33,870 bases of DNA from Fibrobacter sp. UWP2 (GTDB lineage Bacteria; Fibrobacterota; Fibrobacteria; Fibrobacterales; Fibrobacteraceae): NCBI RefSeq assembly GCF_900141705.1, contig NZ_FQYM01000028.1:1-33870 (forward strand), written 5' to 3'. The translations under genes were made by a program, and so were the position numbers. Below, piece by piece: positions 1 to 7,512 of this stretch (position 1 is its first letter; every line of letters begins with the position of its first letter). Below the pieces are notes generated by a model. The model had not been told where the DNA came from, ran no database searches, and saw only the letters and a list, made by a program, of their open reading frames with translations.

Positions 1-51
1 TTCGCCGATGGTACCTGGCCTCCGGGCCCGGGAGAGTAGGGCGCCGCTGGA
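1..51 (+). rRNA. rrf: 5S ribosomal RNA, 3' end (partial)
   Basis: The first bases hold the conserved 3' part of bacterial 5S rRNA: CCGATGGTA, a GGCC-rich helix, then GGGAGAGTAGGGCGCC. The order and spacing match the helix IV/V region of 5S rRNA. The 5' part lies outside the window, so this is the end of an rRNA operon read on the plus strand. A strong terminator follows within a few bases, consistent with the end of the operon. The exact 3' end is approximate. Confidence 0.9.
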
Positions 52-56
52 TTCAC

Positions 57-93
57 GCCCCCCATGAGGTAAACCTCGTGGGGGGCTTTTTTT
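57..93 (+). terminator. Rho-independent terminator of the rRNA operon
   Basis: A 13-bp stem (57-69 with 74-86, one G-T wobble) with loop TAAA is followed by seven T residues. It begins a few bases after the end of 5S rRNA and is almost certainly the operon terminator. Confidence 0.93.
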
Positions 94-182
94 ATGTACC
101 GTTCCGCCTACGGCTCGCTCTCCCCGCAAAGGTGGCCATGCCCACGTAAGCGCTGAAGCGCCAAGTGGTCAAAGGTCGCCCC

Positions 183-204
183 ACGACTCGTCAGTACGAG
201 TCGC
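183..204. repeat. Short palindrome, copy 1 (ACGACTCGT / ACGAGTCG)
   Basis: CGACTCGT (184-191) and ACGAGTCG (196-203) form a perfect 8-bp inverted repeat around the tetraloop CAGT. The same stem, with a different loop, occurs at 12221-12244 between two convergent genes. It has no T-run and is not in a gene. Confidence 0.6.
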
Positions 205-216
205 TTGCGGCTCACA

Positions 217-250
217 GCCCCATGAGGTAAACCTCGTGGGGGGCTTTTTT
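217..250 (+). terminator. Second, nearly identical copy of the rRNA terminator
   Basis: The hairpin arm CATGAGG, the loop TAAA, the arm CCTCGTGGGGGGC and the T7 tract of the first terminator are repeated here, with a 5' arm about two bases shorter. The roughly 120 bases between the copies contain no gene I can support. It may be a fail-safe terminator or a trace of duplication or recombination next to the rRNA operon. Confidence 0.75.
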
Positions 251-267
251 TATACCCGCTTGTCACT

Positions 268-531
268 TTGCTCGCACGTGCTGTTGCCCTCGCTGTCGAT
301 TACGACCACCTGGGAACGGCTATAGCGGGGCGAACTTTTGGCATAGGAACATTGCTAACTGTAGTTCCCTTTACCTTCGGATTGGGAGTTTCCGATATTT
401 TTGGCTCGTCAGAGCAAAGGGAAATGGGCAAACGCTATATGGAAAAGGCTGAACGGTACAAAATTGGCATCGCGCCGGCGATAAACCTGCGTGAACCCGA
501 CGGCGGCCTGCTGTTGCATGTCGGTTTTTAG
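268..531 (+). pseudogene. Possible remnant of a membrane or surface protein (C-terminal part)
   Basis: An open frame of 87 codons ends in TAG at 529-531. Its first 20 residues look like chance translation. The rest has a hydrophobic stretch (about residues 24-45), a charged helix (about 48-65) and a tail ending GGLLLHVGF, where a terminal aromatic residue resembles the last strand of an outer-membrane barrel. No ribosome binding site precedes the first start codon. I do not recognise the family. It could be the decayed 3' end of a larger gene or a non-coding frame. The surrounding 94-267 and 532-600 hold no other feature beyond the repeats listed. Confidence 0.25.
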
Positions 532-600
532 GCGAATGTCTAGCCTCCAAATACTTTCGCCGCGTACTCATTCCTGCACAAAATTGCTATTCTTCTTTTT

Positions 601-2457
601 ATGAAACCGACCATTTCCTTTGTGCTGCAGCTTTCGCCCTCCACGGCTTACGAGAATCTCGATGCGGTCGCACGCAACGTGCTCGACGGCATTGACGTGC
701 TGCTGAACTCTGGAAATGTCAAGTGCTCTGTGTACATGGACGGCCCTACCATCGAGGCGCTGCGCAAGGTGGCGAAGCCTTTGATGTTTGGCAAAATCAA
801 GAGCGGCATTCGCGAAGGCGTGCTCGAATTTTTGGGCGGCGGCTTTTACGACCCCATGCTCTCGTTTTTCCCCGAAGAACTGCAGTCCATGCAGTTGAAC
901 ACGCACAAGAGCCTGCTCAACAAGTGTTTTGACGTGGAGCCGCAGGGCTTCTACAATTCCTCCCTGGTGTGGGAGATGGGGATGACCGCGGTTCTTGAAC
1001 GGGCTGGATTTGACTACGCCCTGGTGAGCGAGGCCGCCATCCAAGACGCGCTGGGGCGTTCGACGCCCGTTTCGGGATGGTTCACCATCGAGGATAAGGC
1101 CTCCTTTGTGCGAATTGTCCCTGTGGCCGACACGCTCTCCAAGGCGATAGAGAATGACGACCTGAACTGGATGCACATTGCGGAACCGTATTGCCGTGGC
1201 GGCCGTTCGGCGGTTGTGCTTTTGAACTTGCCGCCCGACCCGAGCGAGATTGTACACTTCTTTGAACGTCTGGTGGACTTTGTCGAGACGAACGACGTGC
1301 AGACTTGGCCCGTGGGCTACGCGGTGAACCAGCTGAACTCCGAGGGTTCACTCAGCTACTTGATCTCGGCGGGGCATAAGCTGGGCCTCCCTTCGACGGC
1401 GCGCAGCTGCCGTGAGATGCTGATTCGCAGACCCGAGATCAACCTGCTGCAAAAATCGTTCTTGAGTCTGTACCGCCGCGCCAAGGTGGCGCTGGAACCC
1501 AAGAAGTTCAACGCCTTTTGCGAAAAACTGATGCCGGTGATGTCACCGATATTCTTTAGGGATCTGTGCAACAACGAGGGCATGCAGAGTTTGAACGTGC
1601 GCCAGTGGGCGTACCGTTACCTGGTCACGGCGGCCAAAGAACTGGACCGCCTTACCGACTTTGCGGGTTTCCGCTTTGATGTGTGCGACTTTTTGCTGCT
1701 CGGGCGCAAGGTGATTGTGCTCGAGAACCGCGATTTCTCGTGTCTGCTCGATTTTTATGCGGGCGGAATTTTGCGTTCCCTGTACTTTAAGCCGACTCCT
1801 CTCAACTTGCTCAACGCCTGGCGTGACGACGGTGAACCCACCGTGGCGTTCCTCGATTGCCTTTTGCCCAATGCTGACATGGGCGCGACCAAGATTGAGC
1901 AGTACTTGGCGGGCCGCGAGAACATGCTGGCCGAACCCTTCGATTACCAGATCAAGCGGGGCGACTCGGGTGCGGGCGTGGAACTTTTGGAAGAGCAGGG
2001 CTTTACCCTGGGCGAGAAGAAGGGTGTATTCCATGTTAAAAAGTCCTTTGAGTTCGACAGCTCCGAGGCGGCCATTAGCGCGAACTACAAGGTGATGAAT
2101 TCCACCTATGTGGAATCCAAGTGCTATTTTGGGACGCTCTTTGAATTCGGCGTGCTCGAGAACAGCAACGGTATTGGCATTACGATTGACGGCGAAGCGG
2201 TCAAGTGGGACAAGAAGGCCCCGTTCGTTTACCCCGAGGCGACGACCCTCGCCATTAAGGACTATGCGCTGGGTTGTACCATCCACATGAAATTCGACAA
2301 GCCGGCGTCGCTCTTTATTGGCTCCATGTTCGGGGCTACGGCGTCGGCGGCTCCAGAGGTTTTCCAAGGTATTTGCGTGTACCCCTTCTGGCGCACGGCC
2401 TTGAAAGTGACCGAGGAACTTGAATTTAAGGTTAATTTGTCTGTAATAAAAAAGTGA
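601..2457 (+). CDS. GH57-like protein with degenerate catalytic residues
   Basis: A 618-residue cytoplasmic protein with the layout of GH57 4-alpha-glucanotransferases. The N-terminal half resembles the GH57 barrel: LEFLGGGFYDPM matches the conserved second motif, and NSSLVWE (residues 119-125) matches the motif normally written ERVWE. The C-terminal half (from about residue 355) resembles the DUF1926 beta-sandwich, with the segment FDVCDFLLLGRKVIVLEN and a GG turn. Length is close to the roughly 650-residue family norm. Key residues appear lost: the nucleophile Glu aligns with Ser121, the first-motif His residues are replaced (FVLQLSP), and I see no DGEKFG-like acid motif. It may bind glucan without cleaving it, or act by another route. 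It is the first gene of a tight plus-strand operon reaching to 7427. No clear Shine-Dalgarno sequence precedes the ATG; the upstream bases are T-rich. Confidence 0.75.
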   Translation: MKPTISFVLQLSPSTAYENLDAVARNVLDGIDVLLNSGNVKCSVYMDGPTIEALRKVAKPLMFGKIKSGIREGVLEFLGGGFYDPMLSFFPEELQSMQLNTHKSLLNKCFDVEPQGFYNSSLVWEMGMTAVLERAGFDYALVSEAAIQDALGRSTPVSGWFTIEDKASFVRIVPVADTLSKAIENDDLNWMHIAEPYCRGGRSAVVLLNLPPDPSEIVHFFERLVDFVETNDVQTWPVGYAVNQLNSEGSLSYLISAGHKLGLPSTARSCREMLIRRPEINLLQKSFLSLYRRAKVALEPKKFNAFCEKLMPVMSPIFFRDLCNNEGMQSLNVRQWAYRYLVTAAKELDRLTDFAGFRFDVCDFLLLGRKVIVLENRDFSCLLDFYAGGILRSLYFKPTPLNLLNAWRDDGEPTVAFLDCLLPNADMGATKIEQYLAGRENMLAEPFDYQIKRGDSGAGVELLEEQGFTLGEKKGVFHVKKSFEFDSSEAAISANYKVMNSTYVESKCYFGTLFEFGVLENSNGIGITIDGEAVKWDKKAPFVYPEATTLAIKDYALGCTIHMKFDKPASLFIGSMFGATASAAPEVFQGICVYPFWRTALKVTEELEFKVNLSVIKK

Positions 2458-2463
2458 TGACCG

Positions 2464-3153
2464 ATGAGTGCAGATTTGATTAACATCCAGGTGGAAGATT
2501 TTGGCAACGATGTCGAGATAACCCTCTCGGGTTCGCTTGGCGTTTTCCAGTTGCCCGCCGTCCGCGAAAAAATAGAGATGCTCACCGACGGCCCGGGCGT
2601 GTTTTTCTTTTTGAATGTGGAGCGCGCCCGCTTTAAGACCAACGAGTACCTGGATTTGTTCCTTGAGGTGCTGGACCGCGTGAAGGCGAAGAACTCGTCG
2701 CTCATTTTGGTTTTTAGCAACGAAGAGCAAAAGGAGTACTTTAGCAAGTACAAGAACATTTTCGAGATTTACGAGAGCCGTTCCGCTTACAAGGAATCCG
2801 GGCTCATGAAGCAGTTGAGCCAGGTGGGCGTTCACTACGGCAAAAAGACGGGACTCCGCTTGAGCCCGGCGGTCGCCATCGCGGTGATCGTGATGATTGT
2901 GGGCTGCGCCATTTCGCTCTTTATGATTATTGCGGCGCAAGGGCGCGACATTGCCGACAAGCAGGCGCAAATCATCGCGCTGCAAAGTCAAAAGGATCGC
3001 TACATTCGCGAAATCGATAAATTGGAATCGTCGATTGGCCCCTTGCGCAAGCTGGGCGTGGTGCAAGACACTTCGATGCTGAGTTCCTTTGGCGTCATTC
3101 AAGATTGGGTATCGTACTTGGAGTACCTGGAGAATACCCGTCGTGAAAAATAA
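2464..3153 (+). CDS. Membrane-anchored STAS-like protein with coiled coil
   Basis: A 229-residue protein six bases after the previous gene. Residues 1-110 have the alternating strand/helix pattern of a STAS domain (EITLSGSLGVFQLPAVREKI, then a strand FFFLNVERARF and a helix). A single transmembrane segment spans about 135-158, followed by a heptad-like coiled coil about 161-192 and a short tail. At the place where anti-sigma-antagonist STAS domains carry DSSG, this protein has KTNE (58-61), so regulation by the classical Ser phosphorylation is doubtful. MlaB, a partner in phospholipid transport, is also a STAS protein, and an MlaC-family gene lies three genes downstream, but MlaB has no membrane anchor. 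I infer an envelope scaffold or regulator, with the STAS domain in the cytoplasm and the coiled coil outside. The exact function is unknown. Confidence 0.68.
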   Translation: MSADLINIQVEDFGNDVEITLSGSLGVFQLPAVREKIEMLTDGPGVFFFLNVERARFKTNEYLDLFLEVLDRVKAKNSSLILVFSNEEQKEYFSKYKNIFEIYESRSAYKESGLMKQLSQVGVHYGKKTGLRLSPAVAIAVIVMIVGCAISLFMIIAAQGRDIADKQAQIIALQSQKDRYIREIDKLESSIGPLRKLGVVQDTSMLSSFGVIQDWVSYLEYLENTRREK

Positions 3154-3829
3154 CCTGCAAATTTCCTCCTGGTTGACCATTGCTGTTTTTGCTGCGTTGA
3201 CGCTTGCGATTGCGGCTTTTGTCGGCTATTGGCACATGCGCAACGGGGAACTGGGCGAACTCGCCAAGCAGGAGGCAGAACTCCGCGGGGACTTGGAGCA
3301 GCTGGACACCTGGGGCAAGTGGACCATCGATTACGTGAAAATAGACAAGGTGGTGGATCACCTCTCCAAGAACAGGTTGGATTCCGAGGCGCGCCGCAAA
3401 CTCACCGAGCAGATTTGGCAAATTTCACGGTCGTATTCGCTGGACCCGCTCTTGATTTTGGCGGTGGTGGCGCAAGAGAGCCACGGCAATCCCAATGCGC
3501 GCGGCCGCATGAAGTCGGGCAAGGCGTCGGGAGCTTTGGGGCTTATGCAGATCAAGCTCGAGACTGCGCAAAAGATGGCGCAGCACTTTGGGCTCCGCGT
3601 CAACACCTCGGAGGACTTGCTCAAGCCCGAGATCAACGTGACCGTGGGGACTGCTTACCTGATTCGCCTCATTGGCAAGTACGGCAGCTGGAAGGACGCC
3701 TTGATCGCCTACAACCTGGGGCATTCGGCCGTCGACAGGATGCTCGAAAAGGGGCAAGCCTTGCCGACGCGTTACTATGAGCGCGTAATTTCAAAGTATT
3801 GGGATTTGGCGCACCTTTCTTTTTTGTAA
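3143..3829 (+). CDS. Membrane-anchored lytic transglycosylase (SLT domain)
   Basis: I place the start at the GTG at 3143, which overlaps the previous gene by 11 bases and has a GGAG sequence about 8 bases upstream; a longer frame from 3089 would add an unlikely leader. The 228-residue product has an N-terminal transmembrane anchor (about 9-29), a coiled stretch (about 33-60) and a C-terminal SLT fold (about 85-215). The core motif AVVAQESHGNP carries the catalytic acid Glu112. Further family motifs are GALGLMQI, a PEINVTVGTAYL helix and AYNLG. Such enzymes cut the MurNAc-GlcNAc bond of peptidoglycan, forming 1,6-anhydroMurNAc. The protein would work in the periplasm. Overlap with the STAS-like gene suggests translational coupling, so local wall opening may serve the envelope system encoded here. 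Confidence 0.88.
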   Translation: MKNNLQISSWLTIAVFAALTLAIAAFVGYWHMRNGELGELAKQEAELRGDLEQLDTWGKWTIDYVKIDKVVDHLSKNRLDSEARRKLTEQIWQISRSYSLDPLLILAVVAQESHGNPNARGRMKSGKASGALGLMQIKLETAQKMAQHFGLRVNTSEDLLKPEINVTVGTAYLIRLIGKYGSWKDALIAYNLGHSAVDRMLEKGQALPTRYYERVISKYWDLAHLSFL

Positions 3830-3839
3830 ATTTAGGTTG

Positions 3840-5201
3840 ATGATTAGGAGTCTTCTTCCATTTTTGCTGGTCGCTTTGGCGTATGCGGGCGAGGTCCGCT
3901 ACGACTGTGCGCATTTTGTGGAAGCGGGCTTGAACAATGACCCCGTTTTGGCGGAAACACGCTACGGGACTGACGCCAAAAAGAACAAGATCCGCGCTTT
4001 GAAGGCGGAGGCGATTTTGCCCACGTTCAATGTTTCGATGATGGTGGGGCCCGCCCCGGGCCTTCGCGACGAAATCGACAGCGAGGGCGACACGATGAGC
4101 GTCTACGACTTTTCGAAGATGGGCCCGTTTTGGGGTGTGCAGGCGAAGTTTGTGCAACCGCTGAACCTGGGGCAGTACCGCGCGGGCAAAAAGGCTTTGG
4201 AGGCGGACCTTCAGCAAAAGACTTACTCCATTGAGAACCAAGTCCACAAGAAGGACGTGGAGCTCCAGACGTACTACTACAATTACTTGCTCGCCAAGGA
4301 GATGCAAAAGCTCGCCGCCGCCGCCAAGGAGCAGGTCGACAAGGCCTACGACCAAATGGAGGAGGCGCTGGACGACGACGACCCCAACGTGAGCCAGATG
4401 GACTTTTTGAACCTGAAGGCGAAAATGCACACGGTCAAGGAGGGCGTCACCGAGGCTGACCTTGGCATGAAACGAGTGCAACTCGCCATCCGCTTTTCGC
4501 TGGGCTTGGACGACGGCGACGTGTTTGTCGCCGAGGACACTGTTTTGCAGCCGCGGCCGGAACCGCTCCCGCTTTTGGACGAGGTGCGCAACCTGACTCT
4601 GCAGAACCACCCCGAACTCAAGCAGCTGCAGGCTGGGCTTTTGGCGCGCCGCACGCAAATGGACCTTGCCGAGGCGAAGCTTGCGCCCGAGTTCTTTATT
4701 ATGGGCGAGTTCGAGTACGTAAAGAGCTGGGCGGGCAACCGCAGCGTGATGCAGAAGGACGCCTTTGCCGAGGACGCCGTGAACAAGCTGGACGGCCTGA
4801 TTGGCATTGGGCTCCGCTACCGCCTGAACTTTTGGAAGTACTGGGAAGATTTCCGCAGCGCCCGCACCGAGTATCGCGGGCTGCAGCTCAAGGACAAGTA
4901 CGCCGCCGACGGCTTGATTGCCAAGGCCGAGGAACAATACTACCAGGTGGAGGCGGCGCGGGAGAAAATGGATGCCCTCAAGGAGAGCCTACGGGCTTCG
5001 GAAGCCATTTTGAAGGGTGCCGCCATGCAGTACGATTTGGACAAGTCCAAGACGGGGGCGCTGGTCTCGGCGTACACCCAGAACGTGACCCTGCAAAAGG
5101 ATTATTACTTTGCCGTGTGCAACTACAACGTCCAGTTTGCAGAACTGATCGCCAAGATGGGAATGTCGCTGGCCGAGTTCCAATCCAAGTATGTAAAATA
5201 G
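3840..5201 (+). CDS. TolC-family outer membrane protein
   Basis: A 453-residue protein with a signal peptide (MIRSLLPFLLVALAYAGEV). It has two long helical repeats typical of the OEP/TolC family: about 120-220 and 340-450, each rich in heptads such as LEADLQQKTYSIENQVHKK. A short helix with NHPELKQLQAG around residue 260 is a hallmark of the second repeat, and predicted beta strands follow (FFIMGEFEYV, LIGIGLRYRLNFW). TolC proteins form trimeric channels through the outer membrane and periplasm. No inner-membrane pump or membrane fusion protein gene is adjacent; the neighbours are a lytic transglycosylase and an MlaC-family protein. The partner is therefore unknown. A TTG just before the ATG could also start the frame; AGG lies four bases before the ATG. 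Confidence 0.85.
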   Translation: MIRSLLPFLLVALAYAGEVRYDCAHFVEAGLNNDPVLAETRYGTDAKKNKIRALKAEAILPTFNVSMMVGPAPGLRDEIDSEGDTMSVYDFSKMGPFWGVQAKFVQPLNLGQYRAGKKALEADLQQKTYSIENQVHKKDVELQTYYYNYLLAKEMQKLAAAAKEQVDKAYDQMEEALDDDDPNVSQMDFLNLKAKMHTVKEGVTEADLGMKRVQLAIRFSLGLDDGDVFVAEDTVLQPRPEPLPLLDEVRNLTLQNHPELKQLQAGLLARRTQMDLAEAKLAPEFFIMGEFEYVKSWAGNRSVMQKDAFAEDAVNKLDGLIGIGLRYRLNFWKYWEDFRSARTEYRGLQLKDKYAADGLIAKAEEQYYQVEAAREKMDALKESLRASEAILKGAAMQYDLDKSKTGALVSAYTQNVTLQKDYYFAVCNYNVQFAELIAKMGMSLAEFQSKYVK

Positions 5202-5211
5202 GGAGAGTGCT

Positions 5212-5790
5212 ATGCTTAAGAAGTTAATGATTGCTGTTGCCTGCGCGTCTTTGGTCGCCTTTGCCGCAGATGACCCTGTGGCCGCTATCAAAAAGAAGGA
5301 CGCGGAACTGCAGGCGCTCATCAAGAAGTCGAGCCGCAACGCCAAGGAGACGGAGCGCGTGAAGTCGCTTTTGAACGATTCGTTCGACTTTGAACTGCTT
5401 GCGAAAAAGTCCCTCTCGTCTAGCGATTGGAAAGCCCAGGACGAGGCCTCGCAAAAGAAGTTCGTTGCCGAATTCCAGCGCATGGTGCGCAATTCCAGCG
5501 CCAAGCGCCTGGAACTCTACCGCGCCGATTCCACTGTTTACGAACCCGCCAAAATGAAGGGCGCCGACGAGGCCCGCGTGGTGGCGCACCTGTGGTACAA
5601 GGGCAAGGAGTCGGTGCTCGAATACAAGATGAGTGTGGTGAACGGCAACTGGAAGGCTTGGGACCTGGTGATTGACGACCTCTCGACGGCTCGCAATTAC
5701 AAGGACCAGTTCGGCCAGATCCTCAAGACCAAGAGCTTTGCCGAACTCATCGACATCATTAGCAAAAAGGCTGACGAAGCCGAGAAGTAG
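5212..5790 (+). CDS. MlaC-family periplasmic phospholipid-binding protein
   Basis: A 192-residue protein with a signal peptide (MLKKLMIAVACASLVAFAA), length and pattern of the MlaC/Ttg2D family (PF05494). Features include a helical N-terminal part with DSFDFELLAKKSL, where the family has a DF..LA....G segment, then FVAEFQRMVRNSSAKRLE. The C-terminal strands carry the expected VVAHLWYKGKESVLEYKM, NGNWKAWDLVIDDLS and a final YKDQFGQIL. MlaC shuttles phospholipid between the inner-membrane MlaFEDB complex and the outer-membrane MlaA-OmpC complex. None of mlaA, mlaD, mlaE or mlaF is in the window. A GGGAGAG site precedes the ATG. Ten bases separate it from the TolC-like gene, so co-expression is likely. 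Confidence 0.85.
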   Translation: MLKKLMIAVACASLVAFAADDPVAAIKKKDAELQALIKKSSRNAKETERVKSLLNDSFDFELLAKKSLSSSDWKAQDEASQKKFVAEFQRMVRNSSAKRLELYRADSTVYEPAKMKGADEARVVAHLWYKGKESVLEYKMSVVNGNWKAWDLVIDDLSTARNYKDQFGQILKTKSFAELIDIISKKADEAEK

Positions 5791-6726
5791 ATGGGTGGCG
5801 TCCTTTTTTGGCTGCTGGTCGTCGTCTGCGTTTTAGCGCTGGTGGTACTCTTTTTCCCCGTCCCGTTCAGGCTGGACTTTGAAGCGGGGGAGAAGGGCGC
5901 GCTGGCGCGTTTGTTTTTGTACAAAAAACTTTTGTGGACCGGCGAAAAGAAGTGGAAAAAGGAAGAGCCTGCCAAGGACGAGAAAAAAGAAGACTCCGTC
6001 AAGGATGTGAAAAAAGATGCGGACGCCGACGTGGACGACGATGACGACGTTGACGAGGCGTACATGCCGACGTATGTGGCCACAAAGCCGGTAGACTCTA
6101 ACGGGAGGCAGCCCAAGGCCGGGACCTCAAAAAAACAAGAGCCCGTCAAAAAACAAGAGCCTACCGAACCCGCTAAGGAGAGCGCGCCGGAACCTGTGAA
6201 GAATGCACCGGATTCCGAGAAAAAAGCGCCGGAGCCCGCCTCTGCAAAAGAATCTGCGCCTGGGAAAAAGGAAAAGCGCAAGCTGACGGACGAGGAATTC
6301 TGGACTATCGTGTTGACGCCGGAACTGGATGCCCGCGCGTTCCGCTACCTGAAGGGGGCGCTGCTGCTTTTGGTGAAGACCTTGGGCCTGCAGTTTGTGG
6401 ATTGCTATGTGGAGGGAATTCGCGCCGACTACCAGATCATGGGCTACGGGGCCGCGCTCAACGGCGTGCTCAAGGGATTCCCGTACCTCGGGGCGTGGGA
6501 TTTTCGCATGGACTGGACGCACGAAAGGGAACTGCATGCGCAGGGGGCGATTCTCTCGCGCCTGAACCTGTGCCGCGTTCTGGTGCTCCTTTTGATGCTC
6601 GTTTATTATGTGGGTGTGCTGCTGTTCTTGTTTTGGCGGCGTCGCGCCCGTTACTTTAAGACGGGTGAAATGCCCGAGCTGGGGTACATCCGTAAAAAGA
6701 TTCTCGGCTGGATTGTGGAGGAGTGA
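5791..6726 (+). CDS. DUF2953-like membrane protein with long charged linker
   Basis: The ATG directly abuts the stop codon of the MlaC-like gene. The 311-residue product starts with a transmembrane helix ending in FFPVPFRLDFEAG, the pattern of DUF2953 proteins. A low-complexity Lys/Glu/Asp/Pro region (about 50-165) includes a run of Asp residues and repeated KKQEP units. A conserved-looking C-terminal part follows, with YGAALNGVLKGFPYLG and a second transmembrane helix (about 255-280) near RRRARYF. Function of the family is not established. The linker could reach into the periplasm or cytoplasm depending on topology. Assignment to DUF2953 is from pattern and is moderate only. Confidence 0.65.
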   Translation: MGGVLFWLLVVVCVLALVVLFFPVPFRLDFEAGEKGALARLFLYKKLLWTGEKKWKKEEPAKDEKKEDSVKDVKKDADADVDDDDDVDEAYMPTYVATKPVDSNGRQPKAGTSKKQEPVKKQEPTEPAKESAPEPVKNAPDSEKKAPEPASAKESAPGKKEKRKLTDEEFWTIVLTPELDARAFRYLKGALLLLVKTLGLQFVDCYVEGIRADYQIMGYGAALNGVLKGFPYLGAWDFRMDWTHERELHAQGAILSRLNLCRVLVLLLMLVYYVGVLLFLFWRRRARYFKTGEMPELGYIRKKILGWIVEE

Positions 6727-7427
6727 TGCCCGCTTTGACTTTGGATCGTTTGCTTGCCTCCATTGGCTTTGGCAGCCGCAAGGAAGCCCGCGCCTTGGTG
6801 CGCATGGGCCTTGTGGAACTCGATGGCCAGGTGGTTGAGGACCCCTTTATGGAGTTTGCGGAACGCCCGGCGGCAATTACCGTGAACGGCGAGGAAGTGT
6901 CCACGGTCGAAAAACTGTACGTGATGCTCCACAAGCCCGAGGACGTGGAGTGCAGCCACAACGCCCGCGACCACCAGTCGGTTTTTTCGCTGCTGCCCGA
7001 CCGTTTTACCGCCATGGGAATCCAGACGGTGGGCAGGCTCGACGCCGATTCCGAAGGAATCATTTTGCTGAGCAACCAGGGCGACTTTATCCACAAAATT
7101 GAGAGCCCCAAAAAGGGCGTGCTCAAGCGCTACCGCGTGACGCTCGCCCGCCCGTTTACCGAGGCGCAAAAGGCGGAACTTTTGAAGGGCGTGATGCTCA
7201 AGGACGAACGCCGCCCGGTGCTGGCGCGCGCCATCGAGGAGGAGGCGGGCTCCGTGGTGATTACCATTGGCGAGGGGCTGTACCACCAGGTGCGCCGCAT
7301 GTTTGCCGCGGTGGGGAACCACGTGGAGACTCTCACGCGCATTTCGATTGGCAATTTGGAATTGGACCCGACGCTCGGCAAGGGCGGCTGGCGTTTTTTG
7401 ACAGACGCAGAAGTTGCGTCTTTTTAA
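6726..7427 (+). CDS. Pseudouridine synthase, RsuA/RluB/E/F family
   Basis: The ATG overlaps the previous stop by one base (TGATG), with GGAGGAG just upstream. The 233-residue product has an N-terminal S4 RNA-binding domain (residues 2-50, LDRLLASIGFGSRKEARALV) and the catalytic domain with VGRLDADSEGIILLSNQG. Asp106 in GRLD is the expected catalytic Asp. Later motifs are KRYRVTL and GLYHQVRRMFAAVGNHV, typical of the RsuA branch. It isomerises a specific uridine in rRNA; the 16S (RsuA, U516) or 23S (RluB/E/F) target cannot be chosen from sequence by eye. It is the last gene of the operon, and its role appears unrelated to the envelope genes. Confidence 0.92.
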   Translation: MPALTLDRLLASIGFGSRKEARALVRMGLVELDGQVVEDPFMEFAERPAAITVNGEEVSTVEKLYVMLHKPEDVECSHNARDHQSVFSLLPDRFTAMGIQTVGRLDADSEGIILLSNQGDFIHKIESPKKGVLKRYRVTLARPFTEAQKAELLKGVMLKDERRPVLARAIEEEAGSVVITIGEGLYHQVRRMFAAVGNHVETLTRISIGNLELDPTLGKGGWRFLTDAEVASF

Positions 7428-7451
7428 TTGTTGATGTACTGAAGACTGTCC

Positions 7452-7483
7452 ATAAAAAATACCCGGCATCCTCAGATGTCGGG
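7452..7483 (-). terminator. Terminator of the HU-like gene
   Basis: A 9-bp stem (7462-7470 with 7475-7483, one G-T pair), loop CTCA, is flanked on its low-coordinate side by an A-rich tract that reads as T-rich on the minus strand. It lies just after the HU-like stop. Plus-strand transcripts of the preceding operon also meet this hairpin, but without a good T-run. Confidence 0.8.
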
Positions 7484-7512
7484 CTGTTCTCTATCCAAAG
7501 TTTTGTTGCGGA

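Noticed and set aside
1543-3180. Long antisense open frame (545 codons) opposite the GH57-like and STAS-like genes
   Set aside because: It covers two genes with clear family motifs. Its composition (His, Arg, Leu and Val rich) is what antisense reading of GC-biased codons gives, and no domain is recognisable.
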